From: CAVQGM01 sp963712065
GTDB taxonomy: Bacteria > Actinomycetota > Acidimicrobiia > Acidimicrobiales > Acidimicrobilacustridaceae
DNA length: 64,000 nt
Direction: 5' to 3'
NCBI GenBank assembly: GCA_963712065.1
Contig: CAVQGM010000001.1
Coordinates: 1,364,001-1,428,000, forward strand
Of the stretch, positions 24,744 to 33,580 are shown in pieces. A program made the position numbers and the translations under genes. The notes beneath the pieces are model-generated. The model had not been told where the DNA came from. It did no database searches and saw nothing but the letters and a program-made list of their open reading frames with translations. Every line of letters begins with the position of its first letter. Position 1 is the first letter of the stretch.

Positions 24744-24861
24744 CCCGCGCGGGCCCGGAACGCCCCAACCGACGTGCTCGCCCCGACGGCCGTTCGGTCC
24801 TGGCCGGCGGTGCTTCCGGCGCCGCCGACCACGGGGCCCGTGCGTCGGGGGACCACCCGGT

Positions 24862-24867
24862 TAGACT
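24862..24867 (+). promoter_or_regulatory. -10 box of clpC promoter
   Basis: TAGACT, expected start near 24874. It leaves a leader of about 28 nt carrying GGGAGG (24889-24894) before the TTG start. Confidence 0.5.
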
Positions 24868-24901
24868 CTGACCACGAAACCCCCATCGCGGGAGGCAGTC
24901 C

Positions 24902-27415
24902 TTGTTCGAACGATTCACCGATCGGGCCCGCCGGGTCGTCGTCCTCGCCCAGGAAGAGGCGCGGCTGCTCAATCACAACTACATCGGCACCGAGCACATC
25001 CTGCTCGGGCTGATCCACGAGGGCGAGGGGGTCGCCGCCAAGGCGCTCGAGTCCCTCGGCATCTCGCTCGAGGCGGTGCGCAACCAGGTCGAGGAGATCA
25101 TCGGCCAGGGCGGCTCCTCCCCGAGCGGGCACATCCCGTTCACCCCCCGGGCCAAGAAGGTCCTCGAGCTGTCGCTGCGCGAGGCGCTCCAGCTCGGCCA
25201 CAACTACATCGGCACCGAGCACATCCTCCTCGGCCTCATCCGTGAGGGCGAGGGGGTGGCCGCCCAGGTGCTGGTCAAGCTGGGCGCGGACCTGTCCCGC
25301 GTGCGCCAGCAGGTCATCCAGCTCCTCTCGGGCTACAGCGGCCCGGGCCAGCAGGAGAAGGCCGGGGCCACCGCCGGCGGCAGCGGCGAGCAGACCCCGT
25401 CGGGCTCGCTCGTGCTCGACCAGTTCGGGCGCAACCTCACCCAGCTGGCGCGTGAGAAGAAGCTCGACCCCGTCATCGGCCGCGAGCGCGAGACGGAGCG
25501 GGTGATGCAGGTGCTGAGCCGGCGCACCAAGAACAACCCCGTGCTCATCGGCGAGCCCGGCGTCGGCAAGACCGCCATCGTCGAGGGCCTGGCCCAGGCG
25601 ATCGCCGCCGACACCGTGCCCGAGACGCTGCACGGCAAGCAGCTCTACACCCTCGACCTCGGCGCACTGGTGGCCGGGTCCCGCTACCGCGGCGACTTCG
25701 AGGAGCGCCTCAAGAAGGTGCTGAAGGAGATCAAGACCCGCGGCGACATCATCCTGTTCATCGACGAGCTCCACACGCTGGTCGGTGCGGGCGCGGCCGA
25801 GGGCGCCATCGACGCGGCGTCGATCCTCAAGCCGATGCTCGCCCGCGGCGAGCTCCAGACCATCGGTGCCACCACGCTCGACGAGTACCGCAAGCACCTC
25901 GAGAAGGACGCAGCCCTCGAGCGGCGGTTCCAGCCGATCAAGGTCGAGGAGCCCTCGGTGGCGCACACCATCGAGATCCTGAAGGGCCTGCGCGACCGCT
26001 ACGAGTCGCACCATCGGGTCACGATCACCGACCAGGCGCTGGTGGCGGCGGCCAACCTCGCCGACCGGTACATCTCCGACCGCCACCTCCCCGACAAGGC
26101 CATCGACCTCATCGACGAGGCCGGGTCGCGCCTGCGCATCAAGCGCATGGAGACGCCTCCCGACTTCAAGGAGCTCGAGAACCAGATCGCCCAGGTGGTG
26201 CAGGAGAAGAAGGAGGCCGTCGAAGCCCAGCGCTTCGAGGAGGCCGGTCGCCTGCGCGACAAGGAGAAAGAGCTGCTCCTCGCCAAGGAGGCGAAGGAGC
26301 AGGAGATGAAGGACAAGGGCATCGACCTGTTCGACGAGGTCGACGAGGAGGCCATCGCCGAGGTCCTCTCCATCTGGACCGGCATCCCGGTCTACAAGCT
26401 CACCGAGGAGGAGACGGCCAAGCTCCTCCGCATGGAGGACGAGCTGCACAAGCGGGTCATCGGCCAGGAGGACGCCATCAAGGCCGTCAGCCAGGCGATC
26501 CGCCGCACGCGGGCCGGCCTCAAGGACCCGAAGCGCCCGTCGGGCTCGTTCATCTTCCTCGGCCCATCGGGCGTCGGGAAGACCGAGCTGGCCAAGACCC
26601 TCGCCGAGTTCCTCTTCGGCGACGAGGAGTCGCTGATCGCGCTCGACATGTCGGAGTACATGGAGAAGCACACGGTCAGCCGCCTCGTCGGTTCGCCTCC
26701 GGGCTACGTGGGCTACGAGGAGGGTGGCCAGCTCACCGAAGCCGTGCGGCGCAAGCCGTTCTCGGTGGTGCTGTTCGACGAGATCGAAAAGGCCCACCCC
26801 GACGTGTTCAACACGCTGCTCCAGATCCTGGAGGAGGGCCGCCTCACCGACTCGCAGGGTCGGTCGGTCGACTTCCGCAACACCGTGCTGATCATGACCT
26901 CGAACCTCGGCACCCAGGACCTGCGCAAGGCCAACGTGGGCTTCTCGAAGGCCGACGAGGCCATCTCCTACGAGCGCATGAAGGAGAAGGTCAACGACGC
27001 CCTCAAGCAGCACTTCCGGCCCGAGTTCCTGAACCGCATCGACGAGGTCATCGTCTTCCACGAGCTGTCGAAGGAAGAGGTCACGAGCATCGTCGACCTG
27101 ATGATCAAGCGGGTCCAGGTCCAGCTCGAGGGCCAGGGCATCGGCCTCGAGCTCACGCCGGCGGCGAAGCTGTTCCTCGCCGACCGGGGGTACGACCCGA
27201 CGCTCGGCGCCCGGCCTCTGCGCCGGGCCATCCAGCGGATGGTCGAGGACCCGCTCTCCGAGCGCCTCCTCTGGAAGGAGTTCCGAGCCGGTGAGACCGT
27301 GGTGGTCGACGCCGAGCCCGATCCGGAGACCGGCGAGCGGGTGGTCACCTTCCGTGCCGTCGAGGGCTTCCAGCCGCCGCCCATGGAGCTGGCCGAGACG
27401 GGCCCGACCGAGTAG
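24902..27415 (+). CDS. clpC: ATP-dependent Clp protease ATP-binding subunit ClpC
   Basis: AAA+ unfoldase of the ClpCP protease, 837 residues. Two N-terminal Clp_N repeats each contain HNYIGTEHILLGLI (about residues 23-36 and 100-113). The D1 Walker A is GEPGVGKT (about residue 218), the UVR-like segment is EKKEAVEAQRFEEAGRLRDK (about residues 436-455), and the D2 Walker A is GPSGVGKTE (about residue 555). The C-terminal D2-small domain follows. The start codon is TTG with a good ribosome site; no in-frame ATG/GTG lies near. The product degrades damaged or marked proteins. Confidence 0.97.
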   Translation: MFERFTDRARRVVVLAQEEARLLNHNYIGTEHILLGLIHEGEGVAAKALESLGISLEAVRNQVEEIIGQGGSSPSGHIPFTPRAKKVLELSLREALQLGHNYIGTEHILLGLIREGEGVAAQVLVKLGADLSRVRQQVIQLLSGYSGPGQQEKAGATAGGSGEQTPSGSLVLDQFGRNLTQLAREKKLDPVIGRERETERVMQVLSRRTKNNPVLIGEPGVGKTAIVEGLAQAIAADTVPETLHGKQLYTLDLGALVAGSRYRGDFEERLKKVLKEIKTRGDIILFIDELHTLVGAGAAEGAIDAASILKPMLARGELQTIGATTLDEYRKHLEKDAALERRFQPIKVEEPSVAHTIEILKGLRDRYESHHRVTITDQALVAAANLADRYISDRHLPDKAIDLIDEAGSRLRIKRMETPPDFKELENQIAQVVQEKKEAVEAQRFEEAGRLRDKEKELLLAKEAKEQEMKDKGIDLFDEVDEEAIAEVLSIWTGIPVYKLTEEETAKLLRMEDELHKRVIGQEDAIKAVSQAIRRTRAGLKDPKRPSGSFIFLGPSGVGKTELAKTLAEFLFGDEESLIALDMSEYMEKHTVSRLVGSPPGYVGYEEGGQLTEAVRRKPFSVVLFDEIEKAHPDVFNTLLQILEEGRLTDSQGRSVDFRNTVLIMTSNLGTQDLRKANVGFSKADEAISYERMKEKVNDALKQHFRPEFLNRIDEVIVFHELSKEEVTSIVDLMIKRVQVQLEGQGIGLELTPAAKLFLADRGYDPTLGARPLRRAIQRMVEDPLSERLLWKEFRAGETVVVDAEPDPETGERVVTFRAVEGFQPPPMELAETGPTE

Positions 27416-27438
27416 TCGGACGCCGCGAGGAGGCAGTG

Positions 27439-27464
27439 ACGGAGGGCCCCGCGGGGCCCTCCGT
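27439..27464 (+). terminator. clpC terminator hairpin
   Basis: ACGGAGGGCCCC, GC loop, GGGGCCCTCCGT: a perfect 12-bp stem 24 nt past the clpC stop. There is no U tract, as usual in high-GC genomes. Confidence 0.75.
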
Positions 27465-27519
27465 CCGCGTCCGGGGTCCAGATCCCGGCCGTCGTGCCGG
27501 GCGCGACGCCGTCGGCCAC

Positions 27520-27525
27520 TAGCTT
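27520..27525 (+). promoter_or_regulatory. -10 box upstream of LppM-like gene
   Basis: TAGCTT ends 10 nt before ATG 27536; no ribosome binding site is seen. Confidence 0.4.
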
Positions 27526-27535
27526 TCCCCCGACC

Positions 27536-28282
27536 ATGTCACCCGTTGCCCACCCCATCGGTTGCGCCCGCGTCCTTGCCGTGCTGGTCGCCCTCGTGGT
27601 CCTCGCCGGCTGCCAGATGACCGTCGCCGTCGACATCCGGGTCAACGACGACGAGACCGGCAGCGTCACGGTGGGCGTGGGGCTCGACGACGCCGCCCTG
27701 GCCCGAGCCGGCGATCTGGACCAGCAGCTGCGGCTCGACGACGTGGTGGCCGCCGGGTGGGAGGTGTCCGGCCCCCAGGAGGAGCCCGACGGGCTCACGT
27801 GGGTGCGGGCCTCGAAGACCTTCGCCGACGCCGAGCAGTTCACGCTGGTGATGGAGGAACTCACCGGCCCCGACGGCGCCTTCCAGGACTGGAGCCTCGC
27901 CGAGACGTCGTCGATCACGGGCACCGAATGGAGGGTCGACGGGACGGTCGACCTCACCGGCGGTCCGGCCGTGTTCAGCGATCCCGAGCTCGCCGAGTCC
28001 CTGGGCGGCGACCCGTTCGGCGGGACCCTCGCCGAGATCGAGCAGGAGGAGGGTCGTCCCGTCGCCGAGATGGTCGACGTCCGGGTGTCCGTGCTCTTGC
28101 CGCCCGACGACGATCCGAAGGTCGTCGAGGCGTCGTTCGCCGACGCCGAGCCGACCCAGGTCTCCGTCTCGGCCGAGGAGCGCAGCGCGCTCGTCAGCGT
28201 CTTCGTCGTCGGCCTGGGCGCCCTCGTGGTCGTCCTCGTCGTCGTCGTGCTGGTCGTGGGGTTCCGACGCCTGCGGGCCTGA
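27536..28282 (+). CDS. LppM-like membrane-anchored lipoprotein
   Basis: A 248-residue secreted lipoprotein. The signal sequence ARVLAVLVALVVLAGC has a lipobox cysteine near residue 26. The mature part begins QMTVAVDIRVNDDETGSVTV and is followed by a beta-rich domain. One C-terminal hydrophobic helix (VFVVGLGALVVVLVVVVLVV) ends in GFRRLRA, so it may be anchored at both ends. This layout matches mycobacterial LppM/DUF3153-type proteins. Function is unclear; LppM affects host interaction in mycobacteria. Confidence 0.65.
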   Translation: MSPVAHPIGCARVLAVLVALVVLAGCQMTVAVDIRVNDDETGSVTVGVGLDDAALARAGDLDQQLRLDDVVAAGWEVSGPQEEPDGLTWVRASKTFADAEQFTLVMEELTGPDGAFQDWSLAETSSITGTEWRVDGTVDLTGGPAVFSDPELAESLGGDPFGGTLAEIEQEEGRPVAEMVDVRVSVLLPPDDDPKVVEASFADAEPTQVSVSAEERSALVSVFVVGLGALVVVLVVVVLVVGFRRLRA

Positions 28283-28310
28283 CCCGGGAGTTCCTGTCGG
28301 AGGTGCTGCG

Positions 28311-28316
28311 TACCGT
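28311..28316 (+). promoter_or_regulatory. -10 box of leaderless radA
   Basis: TACCGT ends 6 nt before ATG 28323. Confidence 0.55.
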
Positions 28317-28322
28317 GCGGCC

Positions 28323-29687
28323 ATGAGCAAGGTCCGCACCGTCTTCCGCTGCCAGGAGTGCGGCGCCGCCGGCCCCAAGTGGGCGGGACGGTGCCCCTCG
28401 TGCCAGGGGTGGAACACGCTCGTCGAACAGGCCGAGGCGTCGGCAGGCTCCGCGCTGCTCCTCGGCGCCGAGCCTGCCGACGTCGCCCGGCCCATCGGCG
28501 AGGTCGACCTCGTGGGCTCCCTCCCCCGCCCGACGGGCTCGTCCGAGCTCGATCGCGTGCTCGGTGGCGGGTTGGTGCCAGGGTCGGTGACCCTGCTCGG
28601 CGGAGAGCCCGGCATCGGCAAGTCCACCCTGCTGCTCGAGGCGGCGGGCGCGTTGGCCACCGGTGGGGCCCGCGTCCTGTACGTGGCGGCGGAGGAGGCC
28701 GCCCATCAGGTCCGGTGCCGGGCCGAGCGGCTCGGCGCGGTGCACCCCGACCTCTGGTTGGTCAACGAGGTCGCCGTTCCCCACCTCGTCGACCACCTCG
28801 ACACCGTCGAGCCGGCCGTCGTGGTCGTCGATTCGATCCAGGCGGTCCACGACCCGGCGTCGGCGTCGGCGCCCGGCTCGGTCGCCCAGGTCCGCGAGAG
28901 CGCCGCTCGACTGGTCCGAGAGGCCAAGCGCCGCGGCGTCGCCGTCGTCCTCGTCGGCCACGTCACCAAAGACGGCGCCCTCGCCGGTCCTCGGGTGCTC
29001 GAGCACGTCGTCGACACCGTGCTCGCCTTCGAGGGCGACCGCCACTACGCCCTCCGCCTGCTGCGGGCGGTGAAGCACCGGTTCGGCCCCACCGACCAGC
29101 TCGGCCTGTTCGAGATGACGGGCCGCGGCCTGGCGCCGGTGGCCGACCCGAGCCGACTCTTCCTCGCCGACCGACGACCCGGCCAGGTGGGCTCGGTCGT
29201 CGTGCCGCTGATGGAAGGCCACCGGCCACTCCTCGTCGAGGTCCAGGCGCTCACGGTCCGTTCCCCGCTCGCCTCGCCGCGCCGGTCGGCCGAGGGGCTC
29301 GACGGCGGTCGCCTCGCGGTGCTGCTGGCCGTGCTCGACCGTCGGGCCGGCGTCACCACCCACGACGCCGACGTGTTCGCCCTCGCCGTCGGGGGCGTAC
29401 GGGTGGCCGAGCCCGGCGCCGACCTCGGCCTGGCGCTGGCGGTCGCGTCGTCGCGACGCGAGGTGCCGGTGGGCGTCGACGTGGTGGCGATGGGCGAGCT
29501 CGGGCTCGGGGGTGAGGTGCGCCAGGTCGCCCACACCGATCGCCGGCTGGCCGAGGCGTTCCGGCTCGGGTTCCGGCGCGCCGTCGTGCCCCACGCCGTC
29601 ACCGAGGCGCCCGCCGGCATGACCCTGCTGCGAGCCCGCTCGTTGGCCGAGGCCCTCCGCCTCGTCGACCTCGCCGCCGGACCGTGA
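28323..29687 (+). CDS. radA: DNA repair protein RadA (Sms)
   Basis: A 454-residue branch-migration helicase for recombination intermediates. The N-terminal zinc finger is FRCQECGAAGPKWAGRCPSC. The Walker A is GGEPGIGKSTLLLEAAG (about residues 94-110). The KNRFG signature appears as KHRFG, with His for Asn (about residue 248). The C-terminal Lon-like domain has PVGVDVVAMGELGLGGEVRQ. It lies directly upstream of disA, a conserved pairing; RadA modulates DisA in other bacteria. Confidence 0.95.
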   Translation: MSKVRTVFRCQECGAAGPKWAGRCPSCQGWNTLVEQAEASAGSALLLGAEPADVARPIGEVDLVGSLPRPTGSSELDRVLGGGLVPGSVTLLGGEPGIGKSTLLLEAAGALATGGARVLYVAAEEAAHQVRCRAERLGAVHPDLWLVNEVAVPHLVDHLDTVEPAVVVVDSIQAVHDPASASAPGSVAQVRESAARLVREAKRRGVAVVLVGHVTKDGALAGPRVLEHVVDTVLAFEGDRHYALRLLRAVKHRFGPTDQLGLFEMTGRGLAPVADPSRLFLADRRPGQVGSVVVPLMEGHRPLLVEVQALTVRSPLASPRRSAEGLDGGRLAVLLAVLDRRAGVTTHDADVFALAVGGVRVAEPGADLGLALAVASSRREVPVGVDVVAMGELGLGGEVRQVAHTDRRLAEAFRLGFRRAVVPHAVTEAPAGMTLLRARSLAEALRLVDLAAGP

Positions 29688-29770
29688 CGACGGTGGGTGG
29701 GGCCGGCGACGCTCCCGTCCTCGGACCCGGCTCCGGCATCGCCCCCCCCTCGTTCGGCGAGGGCACGAAC

Positions 29771-29776
29771 TACACT
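29771..29776 (+). promoter_or_regulatory. -10 box of leaderless disA
   Basis: TACACT ends 6 nt before GTG 29783. This supports the internal start over GTG 29684. Confidence 0.55.
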
Positions 29777-29782
29777 CCGCTC

Positions 29783-30853
29783 GTGACGCGAAGGCGCAGC
29801 GAGGCGATGCTCAGCGCGCTGGCCGCGGTGGCGCCCGGCAATCCCTTGCGCGAAGGGCTCGACCGCATCCTCCAGGCCGGGATGGGCGCGCTCATCGTCG
29901 TGAGCGACGGCCCCGAGGTGCTCAACATCTGCTCCGGCGGGTTCCTGCTCGACGCCGCCTTCAGCCCCCAGCGGCTCTCGGAGCTGGCCAAGATGGACGG
30001 CGCCATCATCCTGGCCCCGGACGCCAGCCGCATCGCCCGGGCCAACGTGCACCTCGTGCCCAACCCGAACGTCCCGACGTCGGAGACCGGCACCCGTCAC
30101 CGCACCGCCGAGCGGGTCGCCCGTTCGATCAACGTGCCGGTGATCTCGGTGTCGGAGGACATGTCGATCATCGCGGTGTACGTGGGCGGGGCCAAGCACC
30201 AGCTCGTGTCCATCCCCCGACTGCTCGACCGGGCCAACCAGGCCCTGCAGACCCTCGAGCGGTACAAGAACCGACTCGTCGAGGTGTCGCAGAACCTCTC
30301 GGCGCTCGAGGTGGAAGACCTCGTCACCGTCCGCGACGTGGTCACGCTCCTCCAACGCACCGAGATGGTGCTGCGCATCGCCGAGGAGATCGAGGAGGCC
30401 ATCGTCGAGCTCGGCAGCGACGGCCGCCTGGTCCGGCTCCAGCTCGAAGAGGTGCTCGGCGGTGTCGAGGACGAGCGGCGACTCGTCGTCCTCGACTACT
30501 TCCACGAGGACACGGGCTGGCACCTCGACGAGGCGATGGACGGGTTGGCCGAGTTCGACACCGAGGAGCTGCTCGACCTCGGCAAGGTGGCCGACCTCCT
30601 CCACATCCCGGGCGGCGCCGACCTCGACTCGTCGCTCGCGCCCCGCGGCCATCGGCTGCTCTCCCGCATCCCCCGGCTCCCCGAGGGCGTGGTCGACCAC
30701 ATCGTCGAGCGGTTCGGCACCCTTTCGAAGATCATGCGGGCCACCATCGACGATCTCGACGACGTCGAGGGCGTCGGCGAGTCGCGTGCCAAGGCCATCA
30801 AGGAGGGACTCGCCCGCCTGGCCGAGTCGAGCATCCTCGACCGATACGCCTGA
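29783..30853 (+). CDS. disA: DNA integrity scanning diadenylate cyclase
   Basis: Makes cyclic-di-AMP from two ATP; 356 residues. The DAC domain (about residues 1-145) has the catalytic DGAIIL and GTRHRTAERVA motifs. A helical linker follows, and the C-terminal HhH domain (DDLDDVEGVGESRAKAIKEG) binds branched DNA. GTG 29783 gives the family's normal N-terminus and has a TACACT box 6 nt upstream. The frame is also open to GTG 29684, which overlaps the radA stop by 4 bp and would add 33 low-complexity residues. Confidence 0.95.
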   Translation: MTRRRSEAMLSALAAVAPGNPLREGLDRILQAGMGALIVVSDGPEVLNICSGGFLLDAAFSPQRLSELAKMDGAIILAPDASRIARANVHLVPNPNVPTSETGTRHRTAERVARSINVPVISVSEDMSIIAVYVGGAKHQLVSIPRLLDRANQALQTLERYKNRLVEVSQNLSALEVEDLVTVRDVVTLLQRTEMVLRIAEEIEEAIVELGSDGRLVRLQLEEVLGGVEDERRLVVLDYFHEDTGWHLDEAMDGLAEFDTEELLDLGKVADLLHIPGGADLDSSLAPRGHRLLSRIPRLPEGVVDHIVERFGTLSKIMRATIDDLDDVEGVGESRAKAIKEGLARLAESSILDRYA

Positions 30854-30888
30854 GCGCGCCCGGCGCGGTGACGCGCCATGATCGAGCC

Positions 30889-31554
30889 ATGCGCGTGACC
30901 CTCCCGTCCGGTACGTCCGCCGAGCTCGTCCGACCCGACGACGGCCCGGCCCGCGGGTCGACCCGGGGGCTCGTCGTGATCCCCGACATGATGGGGCTCC
31001 GCCCGTTGTTCGACGACCACGTCGCCCGGCTGGCGGCCGAGACCGGATGGCCGGTGTGCGCGGTCGAGCCCTGGCCCGGCGAGGTCGACCGGCCGGTCGA
31101 GTGGCGCATGGCCCACATGGCCGGGCGCGACGACGCCCGAACCCTCGGTGACGCCATCGCGGCCGCGGACCTGACCGGCGCCGAGGGCGTGGCGATCATC
31201 GGTTTCTGCATGGGGGGCATGTACACGCTGAAGGCGGCCGGCACGGGGCGGTTCGACCGGGCGGCGGCGTTCTACGGGATGATCCGGCTGCCCGAGGACT
31301 GGCGCGGTCCGGGCCAGGCCGAGCCGCTCGACGCGCTCCGCAGTCCCGGCCGGTGTCCGACGATGGCGATCATCGGCACTGCCGACCCCTTCACCCCGCC
31401 CGACGACGTCGCCGCCCTCGAGGCGGCCGGCGTGGCGGTGGTCCGGTACGAGGGCGCCGAGCACGGATTCGTGCACGACCCGGAACGACCCGCCCACCGG
31501 GCCGACGACGCGGCCGACGCCTGGCGGCGGGTGCTCGAGTTCGTCGCCGGGTGA
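30889..31554 (+). CDS. Dienelactone hydrolase family protein
   Basis: A 221-residue alpha/beta hydrolase of the DLH family. The nucleophile is cysteine in IIGFCMGGMYTL (about residues 103-114), the acid is in IIGTADPFTPPDDV, and the His is in GAEHGFVHDP: a Cys-Asp-His triad. The substrate is unknown; no catechol pathway genes are nearby. A CATGAT hexamer (30877-30882) 6 nt before the ATG may be a variant -10 box. Confidence 0.87.
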   Translation: MRVTLPSGTSAELVRPDDGPARGSTRGLVVIPDMMGLRPLFDDHVARLAAETGWPVCAVEPWPGEVDRPVEWRMAHMAGRDDARTLGDAIAAADLTGAEGVAIIGFCMGGMYTLKAAGTGRFDRAAAFYGMIRLPEDWRGPGQAEPLDALRSPGRCPTMAIIGTADPFTPPDDVAALEAAGVAVVRYEGAEHGFVHDPERPAHRADDAADAWRRVLEFVAG

Positions 31555-31568
31555 TCGCGGCGCCGGCG

Positions 31569-32228
31569 TCAGCGGGCCCGGCGGGTGAGCTGCTCGCGGT
31601 TCGTGATGCGGTAGCGGCGGTCGGCCTGCTCGATCCAGCCGAGCTTCACGAACGAGGCGATGGCCTTGTTCACCCGCTCGCGGGAGGCGCCGACCATGCC
31701 CGCGAGCTCCTCCTGGGTGATCGGGAGGGAGAACTCATCGGCGTCGCCGCCGAGCTCGAGGAGCCGTTTCGCGGTGCGCCCGGTGACGTCGAGGAACACC
31801 GAGTCGGCCAGCGCCTCGTCGGTGTTGCGCAGCCGGGACGCGAGGAGGGCGACGACGTGCCAGAGCAGCTCGGGCCGGCTCTCGTAGAGGGCCCGGAGCG
31901 GCTCGTAGGGGATGGCCACGACCTCGGACCCCTCCAGAGCCCGCGCCTCGGCCGACCGGGAGAGCCCGTCGAACAGCGGCATCTCACCGAACAGGTCGCC
32001 CCGCTCCATCAACGCCACCATCGACTCCCGCCCGTCGATCGACTTGTTGGCGATGGCGATGCGACCGCTCGACACGACGAACAGCTCGGTGGGGTCGTCG
32101 CCCTCGGTGAACACGACGTCGTTGCGGTTGAACACCCTCGTCTCGGACGCGCCGACGAGTCGTGCCAAGTCGTCGGCGTCGAGCTCGCGGAACAGATCGG
32201 CCTCGGCGAGCAGGGAGAGGTCGTCCAC
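31569..32228 (-). CDS. Crp/Fnr family transcriptional regulator
   Basis: A 219-residue regulator. The N-terminal cyclic-nucleotide-binding domain (about residues 15-125) includes VVFTEGDDPTELFVVSSGRI and GDLFGEMPLFDG. The C-terminal winged helix-turn-helix is LPITQEELAGMVGASRERVNKAI (about residues 165-187). There is no Fnr-type cysteine set, so it is closer to Crp/GlxR. The true GTG start at 32228 is indicated by a TACGAT box 7 nt upstream. It is divergent from carD across 133 bp. Confidence 0.92.
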   Translation of the reverse strand: MDDLSLLAEADLFRELDADDLARLVGASETRVFNRNDVVFTEGDDPTELFVVSSGRIAIANKSIDGRESMVALMERGDLFGEMPLFDGLSRSAEARALEGSEVVAIPYEPLRALYESRPELLWHVVALLASRLRNTDEALADSVFLDVTGRTAKRLLELGGDADEFSLPITQEELAGMVGASRERVNKAIASFVKLGWIEQADRRYRITNREQLTRRAR

Positions 32229-32235
32229 GGTGCGG

Positions 32236-32241
32236 ATCGTA
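32236..32241 (-). promoter_or_regulatory. -10 box of leaderless Crp-type regulator
   Basis: TACGAT on the minus strand ends 7 nt before GTG 32228. Confidence 0.55.
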
Positions 32242-32288
32242 CTTCGTCTCCACGAGACGGATGCGGGGTGGAGGGCGGCTCGGGTCAT

Positions 32289-32317
32289 TTGTCGACCGGC
32301 ATGCGCCTCTCTAGCCT
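32289..32317 (+). promoter_or_regulatory. carD promoter (-35 and -10)
   Basis: TTGTCG (32289-32294), 17-bp spacer, TAGCCT (32312-32317). The transcript would start near 32324 with a 38-nt leader including GAGGTG at 32346. Confidence 0.6.
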
Positions 32318-32361
32318 GGACGTGCCCCCTGGTCCCGTCTCCCCCGAGGTGCTCGAGCGTC

Positions 32362-32841
32362 ATGTCGTTCGATGTCGGCGACAAGGTCGTCTACCCCCAC
32401 CACGGCGCCGCCGTGGTCGAGAAGCGTGAGAAGAAGGTCGCGTTCGGTGAGGAGCGCGAGTACCTGGTGCTCAAGCTCGCCTACGGCGACCTCACGCTCT
32501 CGGTGCCGGCCGACAACACCGACGAGGTCGGCCTGCGCGAGGTCATCAACGACGAGGAGGTCGAGGAGGTGTTCGCCGTGCTCCGCAAGAAGGAGGCGCG
32601 GATGCCGACCAACTGGTCCCGCCGCTTCAAGAACCACGTCGAGAAGCTGAAGTCAGGGGACGTCTACCAGGTGGCCGAGGTCGTGCGGAACCTGTCCCTG
32701 CGGGACAAGGACAAGGGCCTCTCGGCGGGCGAGAAGCGGATGCTGGCCAAGGCTCGCCAGATCCTCGTGTCCGAGCTCACCTTCGCCATCGACGTGAGCG
32801 AAGAAGAGGCCGAGGCCAAGCTCGACGAAGCGCTCACCTGA
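32362..32841 (+). CDS. carD: RNA polymerase-binding transcription factor CarD
   Basis: A 159-residue essential actinobacterial factor that stabilises the open promoter complex. The N-terminal RNAP-interacting domain is FDVGDKVVYPHHGAAVVEKR through about residue 70. The C-terminal helical DNA-binding domain has MPTNWSRRFKNHVEKLKSGD and EKRMLAKARQILVSEL. It has a leader and ribosome site, unlike most neighbours. CarD compensates for weak promoters, relevant to the many bare -10 promoters here. Confidence 0.96.
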   Translation: MSFDVGDKVVYPHHGAAVVEKREKKVAFGEEREYLVLKLAYGDLTLSVPADNTDEVGLREVINDEEVEEVFAVLRKKEARMPTNWSRRFKNHVEKLKSGDVYQVAEVVRNLSLRDKDKGLSAGEKRMLAKARQILVSELTFAIDVSEEEAEAKLDEALT

Positions 32842-32890
32842 AGACCGGGCGTGACGTGACCGGTCCCGGCCCGGCGGGGGTGCCGTCGCC

Positions 32891-33541
32891 ATGAGCGTCT
32901 GGTGCATCGTGCTGGCGGCCGGGTCGTCCGCCCGGTTCACCGGCACCTCGGCCGCCCGGGTCCTGCCCAAGCAGTACGCGACCCTGCACGGCCGCCGGGT
33001 CATGGACTGGTCCCTCGACCATGCCCGCCGGGCCTGCGACGGGGTGGTGCTGGTCGTGGCCGCCGATCGCCTCGGCGAGCCGGAGCCCTCGGCCGACCGG
33101 GTGGTGGCGGGCGGCGCCCAACGGGCCGACTCGGTGCGGGCCGGCCTCGCGGTGGTGCCCGCCGACGCCGAGATCGTGGTCGTGCACGACGCCGCCCGTC
33201 CCCTCGCCGGCGCCGGGTTGTTCGCAGCGGTGATCGGGGCGGTGCGATCGGGCGCCGATGCCGCCATCCCGGGTCTGCCGGTCAGCGACACCGTCAAGCG
33301 CGTCACCGACGGGCGGGTGGTGGAGACCCTGCCCCGTGGGGAGCTGGTCGCGGTGCAGACGCCGCAGGCGTTCCGGGCCACGACGCTCCGGGAGGCGCAC
33401 GCGTCGGGACGCGTCGCCACCGACGACGCCGCCCTCGTCGAGGCGATCGGCGGCGAGGTCCTGGTGGTCCCCGGCGACCCCGTGAACCTCAAGATCACGT
33501 ACCCCCACGATCTGCGCGTCGCCGGCTTGCACCTCGGCTGA
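32891..33541 (+). CDS. ispD: 2-C-methyl-D-erythritol 4-phosphate cytidylyltransferase
   Basis: Third step of the MEP isoprenoid pathway, 216 residues. The nucleotide-binding start is VWCIVLAAGSSARF with the downstream LPKQYATLHGRRVM. VVVHDAARPL and VQTPQAFRA are diagnostic. It lies 49 bp after carD and 39 bp before ispF, the order seen across Actinobacteria. Confidence 0.95.
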   Translation: MSVWCIVLAAGSSARFTGTSAARVLPKQYATLHGRRVMDWSLDHARRACDGVVLVVAADRLGEPEPSADRVVAGGAQRADSVRAGLAVVPADAEIVVVHDAARPLAGAGLFAAVIGAVRSGADAAIPGLPVSDTVKRVTDGRVVETLPRGELVAVQTPQAFRATTLREAHASGRVATDDAALVEAIGGEVLVVPGDPVNLKITYPHDLRVAGLHLG

Positions 33542-33566
33542 CGGCGGTCGCCGCCCGGGCGGCGGG

Positions 33567-33572
33567 TAGCGT
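33567..33572 (+). promoter_or_regulatory. -10 box of leaderless ispF
   Basis: TAGCGT ends 8 nt before GTG 33581. Confidence 0.5.
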
Positions 33573-33580
33573 CTGCGGTC

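Noticed and set aside
21716..25013. Two plus-strand frames of about 550 codons opposite the lipoprotein and polyprenyl synthase genes
   Set aside because: Antisense shadows; the minus strand carries complete conserved proteins with signal peptide and Asp-rich motifs.
24605..27061. 818-codon open frame on the minus strand opposite clpC
   Set aside because: Clear antisense shadow of clpC, which has full homology on the plus strand.
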